Shown here in pieces: positions 42,872-52,713 of a stretch of 64,000 nt of DNA; position 1 is the stretch's first letter, and each line of letters opens with the position of its first letter. The notes under the pieces are model-generated. The model saw only the letters and a list, made by a program, of their open reading frames with translations. It searched no databases and had not been told where the DNA came from. The translations under genes were made by a program, and so were the position numbers. The DNA lies in assembly GCA_023897205.1 (NCBI GenBank), contig JAHWDD010000002.1:248001-312000 (forward strand), in the 5' to 3' direction. This DNA comes from Exophiala sp. HKRS030. Taxonomy: Eukaryota; Ascomycota; Eurotiomycetes; Chaetothyriales; Herpotrichiellaceae.

Positions 42872-44956
42872 CTATTTCCCATGCTTCTTCCCTCCGGCTT
42901 TCTTCTTTGACCCTGACTTGCTTTGACTTGCATCCTTGGTCTCGGTTCGATTCTTTCGATCCGCTGCTTTTGGGTCAAGACCACGAGCTTTGAGCCACTT
43001 CTTCTCGGCCTGTGCAATGTACTTTTGATCTTCCTCATCGTCGAAGCCGCCGAAACCGTCATCCGCTGCATCCTCTGCAGTCTCTCCGTCAGTGTCTGAC
43101 TTATCCTTGTGGCCATTGACCATCGACGTATTGGCCTCGGCTTCGCCCGACCCATTCGCTTGACCGGCATTCTTCGGGGTTGGGCCCGTCTTCTTCAGCT
43201 TGCAGACAAAGAAGCCGTCGACGTTTTCGCGATGCGGGAAATATCTCCTTGTCAAAGGCATCTTGTCGTCGAATTTCTTGTTCATGTAGGTCTTGAAACC
43301 TTCCGATCCGAAATTGCCAAGACCAGTGTCGACAATCTTTACGTTCGGTCGCTTGCGTAGCACGTACTGAACCACACCTTCATTCTCCTCAACAGTCACC
43401 GAGCAGGTCGAGTATACGATGTACCCGCCAGTCTTGCTTTTGTGGTCGACCGAGTCGATGGCGGCAAGAAGCAGTTGCTTCTGCATGTGAGGTAGGGCTA
43501 GGAAGTCGCGCTCATTCTTCGACGTCTTGACGCTTGGATCTTTGCCGATGACACCAGTACCAGAGCATGGCGCATCGAGTAGAATCCGATCAAAGCCGCC
43601 TAGAATCTTGGGAAAGGCTTTCTGCGCATCGTAGTTGCAGACAACCACGTTTTTGCACCCAAGACGGTGAACATTACCAATCAGACCCTTTGCACGTTGT
43701 CGATTGGCATCGTTGGCGAAGACAGCTCCCGTGTTTCGCATCAGCGCTGAAATATATGTAGTCTTGCCGCCAGGCGCTGCGGCCATGTCAAGGACGCGCT
43801 CGTTCGGTTGGGGAGCTAGTGCCATGACGGGCAGGAAGGAAGAAGCGGCTTGGAGAATGTAGTGACCAGCCAAATATTCTGGAGTGGCACCCAGTGGGAC
43901 AGGAGATTCGAAAACCTGTAAGCCTACTTTTGACCATTTACCCACTGGCTCCAACACAACACCTCTGTTGATCAGAGCTTGGGCGAGAGTGCGGCGATTA
44001 GTACGTAGTGTGTTGGTCCTCAGCACAACAGGACGCGGCGTTTCGTTTGCCTCGAAGAATGCAAAGGCCTCTGCAGGGGTGAACAGCGCAAACAGTTTCT
44101 CGGCAAGGTACGGAGTGTAGCCATAGTACGTGCAGATATCGGACAGCAGCTGCTCGGTATAATCCGTTCTCGACTTTGTCTTGTCTGCGAGCGCGGAAAA
44201 GTTGCCCAGAACTCGAATAGTTTCAGTCATACGAGTGCGGACGACAGCCAGGTCTGGTGCCAGCCCTTGCGCGGCCACAGAATCCAAGACTCCTTCATCT
44301 TTGGCAATATTGGTCTGTAAAGCTGCGTCTTCCAACTCTTGTTGTGCTTCTGCCTCGACCTGAGCTTGCTCTTGGTCTAGTTTCCGGGAGAGTCCCTCGA
44401 TGTTTGCAGCCGTGAGCTGGGCCTCGGCGTCGGACTCGTCTTCGTCTTCGGAGAACATGCGTCGTGGTTGCTCGTCCGGGTCTGAATCGAAGACGGAGTC
44501 ATCAGATGATCCGCCTTCAAGTTCTGCCTGTGCAATCTCATCGTCGTCCAAGTCAGAAAGAGAAGCCTCGTCCAGTGGCACTCCGAATGCTGCATTTCCA
44601 TCATTGTCATTGTGCTCTTCTACCTCTTCAGCCTGTTCGTCGTCCTGGCTCTCGACTGCTAGGAAGGGAAACTTGGGAGGAACCGTAATCTGCGCATCTT
44701 TGTTGACCAGCTTTTTCTTCTGCTTTTGTTTTTTCCCGTCCGACTTTTTGCTCTCTTGTATGTCACCACTCTCTTGGTCACCTCTGAGGGCCCGGTCGAG
44801 GCGGACCAATTTCTTTACATCAGTCTCTCCGGATCTGCGTCTCTTCTTTACTGGTTCTTGGGAAGTCTCGCTGTTGGGTTTCCGCTTCAGGTTTAAACCC
44901 AGTTCTTCGAGGGTTGCAGGAGGGCCCTGTTTCTTGAAACGACGTCCGACACCCAT
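42872..44956 (-). CDS. nop2: 25S rRNA (cytosine-C5)-methyltransferase Nop2
   Basis: Intronless, 694 residues from the ATG at 44956 (MGVGRRFKKQGPPATLEE), the opening typical of fungal Nop2; an ATG four codons upstream also exists. The N-terminal third is basic then acidic and disordered. The RsmB/Nop2 methyltransferase core has VLDMAAAPGGKTTYIS near residue 390, DAPCSGTGVIG near 464 and YSTCSVTVEENE near 517, carrying the two cysteines of the catalytic cycle. The C-terminus is Lys/Gly/Ser-rich. It methylates a cytosine in 25S rRNA in the nucleolus and is required for 60S subunit assembly. Confidence 0.95.
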   Translation of the reverse strand: MGVGRRFKKQGPPATLEELGLNLKRKPNSETSQEPVKKRRRSGETDVKKLVRLDRALRGDQESGDIQESKKSDGKKQKQKKKLVNKDAQITVPPKFPFLAVESQDDEQAEEVEEHNDNDGNAAFGVPLDEASLSDLDDDEIAQAELEGGSSDDSVFDSDPDEQPRRMFSEDEDESDAEAQLTAANIEGLSRKLDQEQAQVEAEAQQELEDAALQTNIAKDEGVLDSVAAQGLAPDLAVVRTRMTETIRVLGNFSALADKTKSRTDYTEQLLSDICTYYGYTPYLAEKLFALFTPAEAFAFFEANETPRPVVLRTNTLRTNRRTLAQALINRGVVLEPVGKWSKVGLQVFESPVPLGATPEYLAGHYILQAASSFLPVMALAPQPNERVLDMAAAPGGKTTYISALMRNTGAVFANDANRQRAKGLIGNVHRLGCKNVVVCNYDAQKAFPKILGGFDRILLDAPCSGTGVIGKDPSVKTSKNERDFLALPHMQKQLLLAAIDSVDHKSKTGGYIVYSTCSVTVEENEGVVQYVLRKRPNVKIVDTGLGNFGSEGFKTYMNKKFDDKMPLTRRYFPHRENVDGFFVCKLKKTGPTPKNAGQANGSGEAEANTSMVNGHKDKSDTDGETAEDAADDGFGGFDDEEDQKYIAQAEKKWLKARGLDPKAADRKNRTETKDASQSKSGSKKKAGGKKHGK

Positions 44957-45608
44957 GGTAATAGCCAAAAGATTGCAATGGGAGAGTGTTATTTATTATG
45001 GCGCTGAGTCTTATGAAAGTCCAAAAAATTGTCGACTTGCAGCACCCGAAATGGTTAGTGCATCGAGTCGGCAACAAAAAAATTCCAAGTGCTTAAAAAA
45101 GTTTCCCCGCAGGAAGGTCAAACGCACCTAAGGATACGAGTACGAGTACGACTAACGCATTGATACGGAGGACAGAGTATAGATTCTACCTTGCCTCAAC
45201 CTGAATGCATCGTTCTAAATGAAGTGACTTGGTGAATTGTACGCAGCAGGCGGTTTAGAAACAAGATCACATTTTACGCAGAATCTGATAAATTAGGTCT
45301 TTGACATAACAGCCAGCTCAAGTCTGCGCGGAAATACATCCTTGACAACTCAAACAAGATGCTGTTGCAGATTATTCATACATGAGAAGCGCCGTAAGCG
45401 AGATTTGAACAACCAATTTGCACCAAGATCTCTCCTTCGGCCTTCGAGATTGCCTCCCTCATTGCACTAGCAGTCCTGGGAGACTGTAAACTGGCCCGCT
45501 GTTTCTGCAGCCCATACTGTGTCTGCCTGACAAAGGTAGTGCATCCCGTATGCATTCCTCTGATTTATCCAACGTCGCTCAGTGTCCTCCGGGAGAGTTG
45601 GTCGCAGT
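44957..45608. other. Intergenic, nop2 promoter / glycogen synthase 3' flank
   Basis: Contains GAGTACGAGTACGA (about 45136-45150) and TACGGAG near 45162. A tRNA-like T-arm impression near 45410 did not hold up. No gene. Confidence 0.45.
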
Positions 45609-47927
45609 TCAAGATCCGTTCATGCCTCCCACAAGAGGTGCTGGAGAGTCCGAACCCGGAGTCTTCTTTTGCTTGAGCGTCAGGGGGAAGGGGTAGTCAT
45701 CCGGCTCCTCTTCTTCACTGAAGAAAATGTTAGCATGCTTACTGATGTCACGAGAGGATGACTTACGGCAATCTCCATGCGATATAGTCTTCGGTGCTCA
45801 GACCTTCTTTTCCTTCTTGCAAGGAAGCAAAATCTCCCGGAGTCATCATGCCGGAACGATCTCGGGGCGATCCAGGCACCGACAACGGCCTCGAAATCTT
45901 CTGCTCAGTTCCACCAATGATATCATCAAACTCGTCAGCATCTTCAAACGATGCAGGATATGCGCGTCGGAGGGCAAGTTGTCGAGCCTTCACATACTCC
46001 ATACCCATGCGCTTCCAATCAAGAAGGTCACTAAGCCGCTCAGTCCGGTTTCGCTGATTGATGCGCTGTCTCCGACTCTTGTTCGCAAACTCGAACATGT
46101 AATCGGTTAGCTGGTTGACCGAGTCGTCGACGCCCTTGAGACGTCTGTCGACAATATAGATGCCATAGTCGGCCGAATTCTCAATAAGCTCCTCCATATA
46201 GCACCCAAAACCTGACAGATTCGTAGTGATGGACGGAACGCCCATCACAGTGCATTCGGCAGGAGTGTAACCCCAAGGCTCATAGTACGAGGCAAAGATG
46301 CCTAGGTGCGTGCCGCGGACAAAATCGTCATAATCCAATGACAAGACGGGATTTGATGAGTTCAGGAATTCAGGATGAAAGACGACTTTGACACGATCGG
46401 AGGAGGAATTGAAAAGTTGGACCCGGCGTAATTGATTCAGGACGGGGTCTTCCGAGTCATTGACCATGTTGTGGGTGACAATAGCCGGCAGGTGGTGTCG
46501 TTTCATGGCAAAGAGGCGACGTCGGAGCATCACCCGATCAGCCGGGGTGATGAGTTCTTTCTCATCGGGCATGGGGTCCCCCTCCTTCCAATGAACAGAG
46601 CGCTCGAACAGTCTGTGCCCGATGCCACGCTCGATGTTGGAAACGGTGTCTGATAACGCCTTTGTGACGGCCTGACCCTTGAGAGAATCTACAGACAGGG
46701 ATGTTGTCTGCGCGGGCATGATGAGGAAGGCAACCACCGTGAGTTTGGAGCCGGTGACCTTTAGTCTGTGGTTCAGGCGTGCCAAAGACTCGATGAACAT
46801 GTCAACTCCTTTGTTTCGATATTCATATCTTCCGGCGGTGAAGAAATACAGCGTATTCTCCAGGTCAAAGTCAAGGTGACCATAGAAGTGGCCGCGCACG
46901 AACTCATGGATCTTTTCCTTCTGTATGGAATGAAGATTTTGGAATTCGTGAACCGCAGAGAATTTCTTGACATTCAAGCCGTTGGGGAGAACTCCATCCG
47001 GCTTCCGCTTCAGCAAATGCTCGCTCTCGAAAGCTGTAATGTGGGAGACGGTGGTGAAGACATCGGCAGAATGAGCTGCGCCTCTTTCGATGCAGTACCG
47101 GTGGTAGATGCCACGCTTACCAGCTTCTGCATCGACGTCAAACCATTGCAGGTTGTTGTAGAAATCGACTGAGCCAGCACAGAGATACCGGCCGAGAAGG
47201 GTAGCATGTGTGGTGAAAATGGTGGTGAGATCCATTTGCCGTTTCTTGGTCAAAGGGAGAGCAACTCCAGCAAGCCATTCGTGGAAATGGGCGATGACTG
47301 CGCGATCCCTTTCGCGCGAGAGGAACTAGAGGACGTTAGCCCAGGTGTACAGCCAGACTGTTGTAACATCTTACTTCGCCCAGGAACCAAGCCACAAGAT
47401 AGCCAAACACGATAGCCTCATTAGTCTCGTTGTCTCCAGCTGGAGAGGGGATGCCGGCTATGGACCAAAGATCGCCTTTCCACTCATCCAACCAGCGATA
47501 ACCCGTCCCCGTGTTTATGAGAAGGACTCGCGGAGCGCCTTCGATCAGCCATCTTCCATACATCAGCTCGATCCCTCGTTCTTGCATAGATGCTATCGTC
47601 TCTCGCAGAGGACCGGCAGGAGGTTCGAGGTCTTCCACTTCCACCGCAGCCTGGACTGGTTAGCCGGTATTCGCACCTAAGACGATGATATGCATACCGA
47701 GCTCTTGTTCCATGGTCCTATCAGTGTATACCTCTCCCCATACTCGGCGGTTGTGACTGGAGCCTTTGACTTGAGCACGGAATAAATACCACCCACTTGA
47801 CGGGATTAGCACGTAGGAATCGCCAAAGCGCATGTGATATGCATAACCAACCTCGATTCGCGACCTCTGTTGCAATCTCGAACAGCAGATGGTTCTTGAT
47901 GTCTCTCTTTGCCGAGTCGCCGTTCAT
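45609..47927 (-). CDS. gsy1: Glycogen [starch] synthase (GT3)
   Basis: Five exons on the minus strand (47852-47927, 47698-47795, 47375-47650, 45767-47325, 45609-45717), 705 residues, matching fungal GSY proteins. N-terminus: [20 protein letters not shown], the UDP-glucose-binding [12 protein letters not shown] segment formed across the first splice. It continues with [35 protein letters not shown] and, near the C-terminus of the core, [19 protein letters not shown] with the catalytic Glu. The short last exon supplies [18 protein letters not shown] and Ser/Pro sites where family members are phosphorylated and inhibited. It elongates glycogen from UDP-glucose in the cytosol. Without the last intron (45718-45766) the protein would stop at a false TAA. 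Confidence 0.96.
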
Positions 47928-49219
47928 TTTGACGGCTGTAAAGTGCTCGGAATTTGGCCAGAAAGAGAGAGAGAGAGAGAGCTTCGTAGACTTTAGGATA
48001 TTCCTCGTACTGTGGTGGACTCGGCGATGGATAGCTTTCCCCGCAAATGGCGAAGGTCTGAGCGGAAGGCCTCTGGGTGTAGGGAACAGTCTTTAGGAGG
48101 AAAAAAGCTCGGAGAATCTACACTGCAAGACCTGTTCTGCAGCTGTGTAGACAGGAAGAACCCAAAGGAGAGAACGCACCAGAGAAGAGAAGAAAGTTGA
48201 ATAGAGTGGTGGCAGCTTGGGGAGAAATTGAGGCAGGCTGGGCCGAAACGATGCAGCGAGCTTTTGGAGCGTGCAGGTCAAGTGGATTCAGTACTGAGAG
48301 GGGAGGAGTCGAAGATCCACTGGGACTTGAACAAGGGCAATTAATTATTCAACAAGCTTGTGTGAGGCGTTATAGTTGGCTTGACTACTCAAGGAAGACG
48401 CTACGAGTACAAGGGATTTCCCAGCCCTGGCAAAACTTTGCATACCTGGTGGGATGAGACTTTGTTCCTTGTACTCCATACTCCAAACGCGTACTCCATA
48501 CAGACAATGTTGTCCTTCTACAGATATGGCAAGCAACGGTCTGTGCATACGGTACAAGTATTTGCACACATTCACAGCAAATATGATTCAAAAGGGATCC
48601 GTGGCGCTGGACAAAGGAATGACGGCATTTCATGCATGGGTGGTCTGCTGTCATGATCTTTTTTATCCGTGCTTGTAGATGCGAGGATAGGTACCTACTG
48701 TACCAGGTAGGGTGCCATGGGGCAGTGGATTCTTTTAACTAGAACTGCCTAAGACTGAGAGTTCATTAAAGGCATGCGAGAGGCGCCTCTAGGCCCAATG
48801 GGTAGCTAACTCGGGTAGGTCAAGTGCCCAAGAGTAGCCCCTCTCATAAGGGCTCATAGCCCATCTTTACTTGCATCACACCCGCAACTCAACGCCCCAG
48901 GTAACGTCATATGCGGCTTGCCACTCCTTATTGCAGTTTAGGGCTTTCACTTGAGGAGCGTCCCACACCCACATGCCAGTCTGCAATTATGATTGATGCA
49001 AAGCCGCAGCAGCCTTCACAAATCTACGAGGACGAATACCTATTTCTCCGTACTTGGGTACTCACCGGGATGCACCCCAATCGGGGTCCCGCATTCTTCC
49101 CATGTTTCCTCGGCCGCCATGTCTCTATCCTGTGTGCTGAATCTCTCAGATCGGAGCCATGTGCTCATACATGAAAGTTAGTGTAACCGAAACCCATTCA
49201 GATCACCATTGAAAATCCT
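47928..49219. other. Intergenic, 1.3 kb
   Basis: Glycogen synthase promoter and, beyond it, mostly unstructured DNA with TACTCCATAC-like repeats near 48472-48500. No gene or RNA recognised. Confidence 0.45.
47964..47981. repeat. GA dinucleotide microsatellite
   Basis: About nine GA units 37-54 bases upstream of the glycogen synthase start, equal to a CT-rich promoter tract on the coding strand. Confidence 0.75.
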
Positions 49220-50314
49220 CTACTTGCTCCGCTTGTAGATTTTGGCCAAAAACTCCTCAAACACACCCTTCTTCAGCCCCTCGTTTTCGTCGACCGCTGC
49301 GATGAGTTGTCGAATCTCACCAACGCGTTTCTCTTCGTAGTCCTGGTATCTCTTCTCCAGCTGCAGCTCTTTGTACAGCTGCTTGACTTTGGCCTCCTTC
49401 TCATCATCTTTCTGCCCATAGTTCTGGTCCAGAAGCTCCCTCTGGGCTGGAGTGCAGATCAGTAGTGCTTGATTGATCAACCAACCGCACTTGTTGTCCT
49501 TGATGTCTGTCCCGATCTTTCCAATCACCGAAGGATCGCCAAATGCATCGAGGTAATCGTCCTGTATCTGGAAATACTCTCCAAGTGGGATGAGGATGTC
49601 GTGTGCCTGCTTGAGATTCTGGGGTGTAGCCAACTCAAGATAGTGTAGGGCTAAAGCGACCGGTAGGTAGAAGGAGTAGTATGCTGTCTTGTAGATGACG
49701 ATGAAGGTGTATTTTTGCATGCTGAAGTTGTTCAAGTCGACATTGTCTTCAGGCGCCGTAATGAGATCGCAGAGCTGGCCGAGTTCGGTCTGCCACGTAA
49801 CTTCGTGAAACAGCTCAACAAGGTCGATGTATGCAGGATGAGATCGGAAATGTTTCTTCAAGATGAGGTATATGGAGGATTCCAGCATGAAGGCGTCGTT
49901 GATGGCAATCATACCCACGCCAGACTGGCGATACCAACATGGTTCCCCTCGGCGTGTGATGCTTGAGTCCATGATATCGTCGCTAACAAGGAAGAAGGCT
50001 TGCAGGAGTTCAGTCAGCCATCCTAGCGTCGAGAGGTCCTTGAATTCCTTTGGGGAGAGGGCGCGTCCAAGCAACTGAGAGCCAGTGTCGGGCACCGACA
50101 TGCCTCTGTTCAGCTTGCCCCCAGGCGTGTTTGCATTGAGAGACTGATTGCAAGTTAGCCACACACACGACTACACAAGTGTGTCGCAGCCTACCCTTTC
50201 GAACCATTGCAGCGCATTGTCTGGCAGATTGAACTTTTTCGCTTCTCCGAGCAAGTCCTCGACGAGAGAGGGAAACACCTCTTGGAAGCTTTTGCGCACT
50301 GTCTTCTCTGCCAT
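49220..50314 (-). CDS. erg20: Farnesyl diphosphate synthase
   Basis: Two exons (50195-50314 and 49220-50143) with a 51-base intron give 347 residues, the family's usual length. The start [17 protein letters not shown] was chosen over an upstream in-frame ATG because it aligns with fungal FPPS. The first aspartate-rich motif is [12 protein letters not shown] near residue 96, with FFLVS before it, and the second is [10 protein letters not shown] near 236. The C-terminus IYKRSK is the basic tail that helps close the active site. It condenses isopentenyl diphosphate with DMAPP and GPP to farnesyl diphosphate in the cytosol, feeding sterols, dolichol, haem A and prenylation. Confidence 0.95.
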
Positions 50315-51121
50315 CTCGAAGTCTGGGGAATGGCGTGACGAGGGGTGTAGTGCAGTGCGGACAGATGTCAATCGCAGTTAAAGCGCAAGCAGGGGAAACT
50401 TTTTCGAGACCGCCGCTTCGGAGGCCCCTTTCCCGAGTGGGCGCGACAACAAATGCCAGGAACAGATCTAATCTAATCTCTATTTATTATATAATAAGTG
50501 AGTCATCCAGCCTCTACAGTATCATCGGCTTCTCTCCCACTCTCTCTACCCCATTAGGAGTACCCGAGATCGGTGCATATCGGGTCCAGCGGCGTCTTCC
50601 GCATTCTCTGGGTGGCATGACAAGGTTGTAACAGGCGGTAGTTACTGATACGAGTACTTGGGTGTACATGTTCGCAATCGATACGGAGTAGTTCCCAATA
50701 ATCTCACTTTAACCTTCTTTGCGTGGTGTGCCGTCTTGTCGCCTCCTCTATTGTTTCCGCCCTGGGTAATCGGCATCTCAGGCCACACTACACAACAAGG
50801 CGCGGAGGAGCACGCAATTCTGCCCAAATCCCACGCCTCTTCGATTGCCGCCGTCAGATGAGTCAAATCCTGTTTTCCTATACGGTTATCCCGCCAGATT
50901 GTTGTTGATTCGGGTTCTCCTGACACCCTTACCCAATCTCCTTGCTTGTAAATCTGCTTATCCAATATCAAGTCATCCATGTGCCCAAATACTTCTTTGT
51001 GCCATCCCCCCTTCGCTTCTCTTGTCTCTTAGTCCTCCTATAGACCGTTACACGTTGACCATCACGACTACGGCTACCTGTCCTTACCTTTCATAGAAAG
51101 AGAAGCCAATATCTTTCAACC
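50315..51121. other. Intergenic, 0.8 kb
   Basis: erg20 promoter and the upstream region of a doubtful small gene. TACGGAGTA lies at 50682-50690. The last 150 bases are CT-rich. No gene recognised. Confidence 0.45.
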
Positions 51122-51353
51122 ATGAGTCTCGCAGGCACCCTCTCACATTCTCTCTCCCAGTCCGCCATCCGCCATTTCTCTGCACAAGCCCCCAGGCCAG
51201 CGACAAAATTACAATCAGCCATAGCAGGTACACTGATCACGTCGGCTGTTGTGCTGCCATTTGTCCCACCAGCCATTGAGTCTAAACGTGAACGAGATTC
51301 TGGACACCCAAATGCCGCCAAAAAGCATTATGCGCCTCTATGCTGCCATGCAT

Positions 51354-51355
<2 letters not shown>
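51122..51355 (+). CDS. Possible small mitochondrial-type protein
   Basis: A 77-codon frame with a good start context (ACC before ATG) and a CT-rich leader. It opens MSLAGTLSHSLSQSAIRHFS, an amphipathic basic stretch resembling a mitochondrial presequence, then a hydrophobic segment (AGTLITSAVVLPFVPPAI). The last 25 residues are basic and run into a CA repeat. Further exons are possible. No family recognised. Confidence 0.3.

Positions 51356-51389
<34 letters not shown>
51355..51389. repeat. AC dinucleotide microsatellite
   Basis: About 17 AC units, the longest simple repeat in the window, directly after the small reading frame. Confidence 0.9.
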
Positions 51390-51391
<2 letters not shown>

Positions 51392-51669
51392 GACGAGCAA
51401 AGGCATCTGAACGACATTCTGGTTTTCTTAGCATTTGAGAGCATGGAAGATAATGACACAGATATTGGTTAGGAGCATCAGCATTATACCCCTCGAACAG
51501 CGAGCATGGGTCAAATGGAGTTTGGGATTTATGGGGGATTGCGCTCGATATTGGAGCGCCATAAGCAATACACATGTACACAACATTCACACAACATTTT
51601 GAAACTTTGTCCATGACTGATCTCTCTGGGTTGGTGTTGTCAAAACCGCGTCGTCTGCTCTGGGTTTCT

Positions 51670-52240
51670 TCAACTGAAACGGTCGCCTTTCTTGCTTCTG
51701 TATGGTACAGCGGCTTCGTACTTGCTCTTTTCACGTATCCTCTGCTCACTGTCAACCGGCGCATGTCCTACAGGAGCAGCATCCTCACTAATCTCACTAC
51801 TCGGACTTCCTGCGTGGTCAAGTCCTTTGGCATTGTGAGTGCCACTCGAAGGATCTGCTTGTGTCCTTGTCTTTGTTTTCGAACGCGGTGGGGTATAGGA
51901 AGAGTCTTCTATACGTCGCTGGTACGCCTTCTTTTTCTGTTCGGCTTCGAACCGTGCTGCTCGGTCGGCATTAATGGACTTCTTTGCGAAGTAGTAGGCA
52001 CCTCCTCCAGCAACGCAGAGGACACCCCAACCGTACCTAGCATGGTCACAGATTAGCACATGTATACTTGTAGAAAGATCAAAGATAGCGATATTCGCGA
52101 GTCGCTCGTGATCATGACTCCTGTCACGACGATGAAAGCAGGGACAGGTTGAGGTAGTCCTACCAAGTCGATCTAATCTAGTGAGAGTATCAGCGTGGGA
52201 TCAGGGTAGATGTGGGCAAGGAATAACATACGGTGTTCAT
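51670..52240 (-). CDS. Small single-pass membrane protein, unknown function
   Basis: The main exon (51670-52036) encodes YGWGVLCVAGGGAYYFAKKS, a membrane helix with small residues. A basic coiled segment (INADRAARFEAEQKKKAYQRR) and a Ser/Thr/Pro-rich tail follow. Upstream, an ATG at 52240 opens MNT; after an intron ending at 52173 the frame continues IDLVGLPQPVPAFIVVTGVM, a second likely helix. The donor joining that piece to the main exon is not obvious, so the middle of the gene model is uncertain. The pattern resembles small fungal mitochondrial or ER membrane proteins of unknown function. Divergent from the XPB gene. Confidence 0.55.
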
Positions 52241-52713
52241 TTTCGAAAAGATCCCTGTTCCATTACAGAATGAAGCAGCTTTGGAAGAAGTTTTGAATGT
52301 GTTTTTGGACCTTAGAGCATGGAAGTGATTGATCGCTTATAGCTCGGAGTCTCTCGGGGACTGCGAAGCCTTACGTAGTGGCTCCTGCGGGCTTTAAACT
52401 CGCCTGCGCTTGGCCTGCGGAATTGGCTAGCCGGTGGTGGCGGCTAGGGTCTAGTACGGAGTGTTGTAACCAATATGGCATAAAATAGGTACGGAGGACT
52501 ATACGCCTCATCGGGCTGATGAGTATGAACAGAAGTGACCGCAGGCAACCTTTGACATATCTTGCATGTCCTCGACTTATTACTTGAGTCAACCTCGACT
52601 TCGTGGCTTGGGTTTCTTTTTCTTCTCATCTCGCAACCTCTCGCTGTCTTGCCTTTCGCATCATCCTGTCTTCCCATTCACTTTCGCCTTCGCCAGCTAT
52701 CCTTTCTTCCGCT
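52241..52713. promoter_or_regulatory. Divergent promoter region
   Basis: Between the small membrane-protein gene and ssl2. CT-rich from about 52610 to 52713 on the ssl2 side; TACGGAGTG near 52455. Confidence 0.45.

Noticed and set aside
45395..45430. tRNA-like T-arm impression on the minus strand
   Set aside because: The flanking bases cannot pair as a five-base stem and no acceptor or anticodon arms are found.
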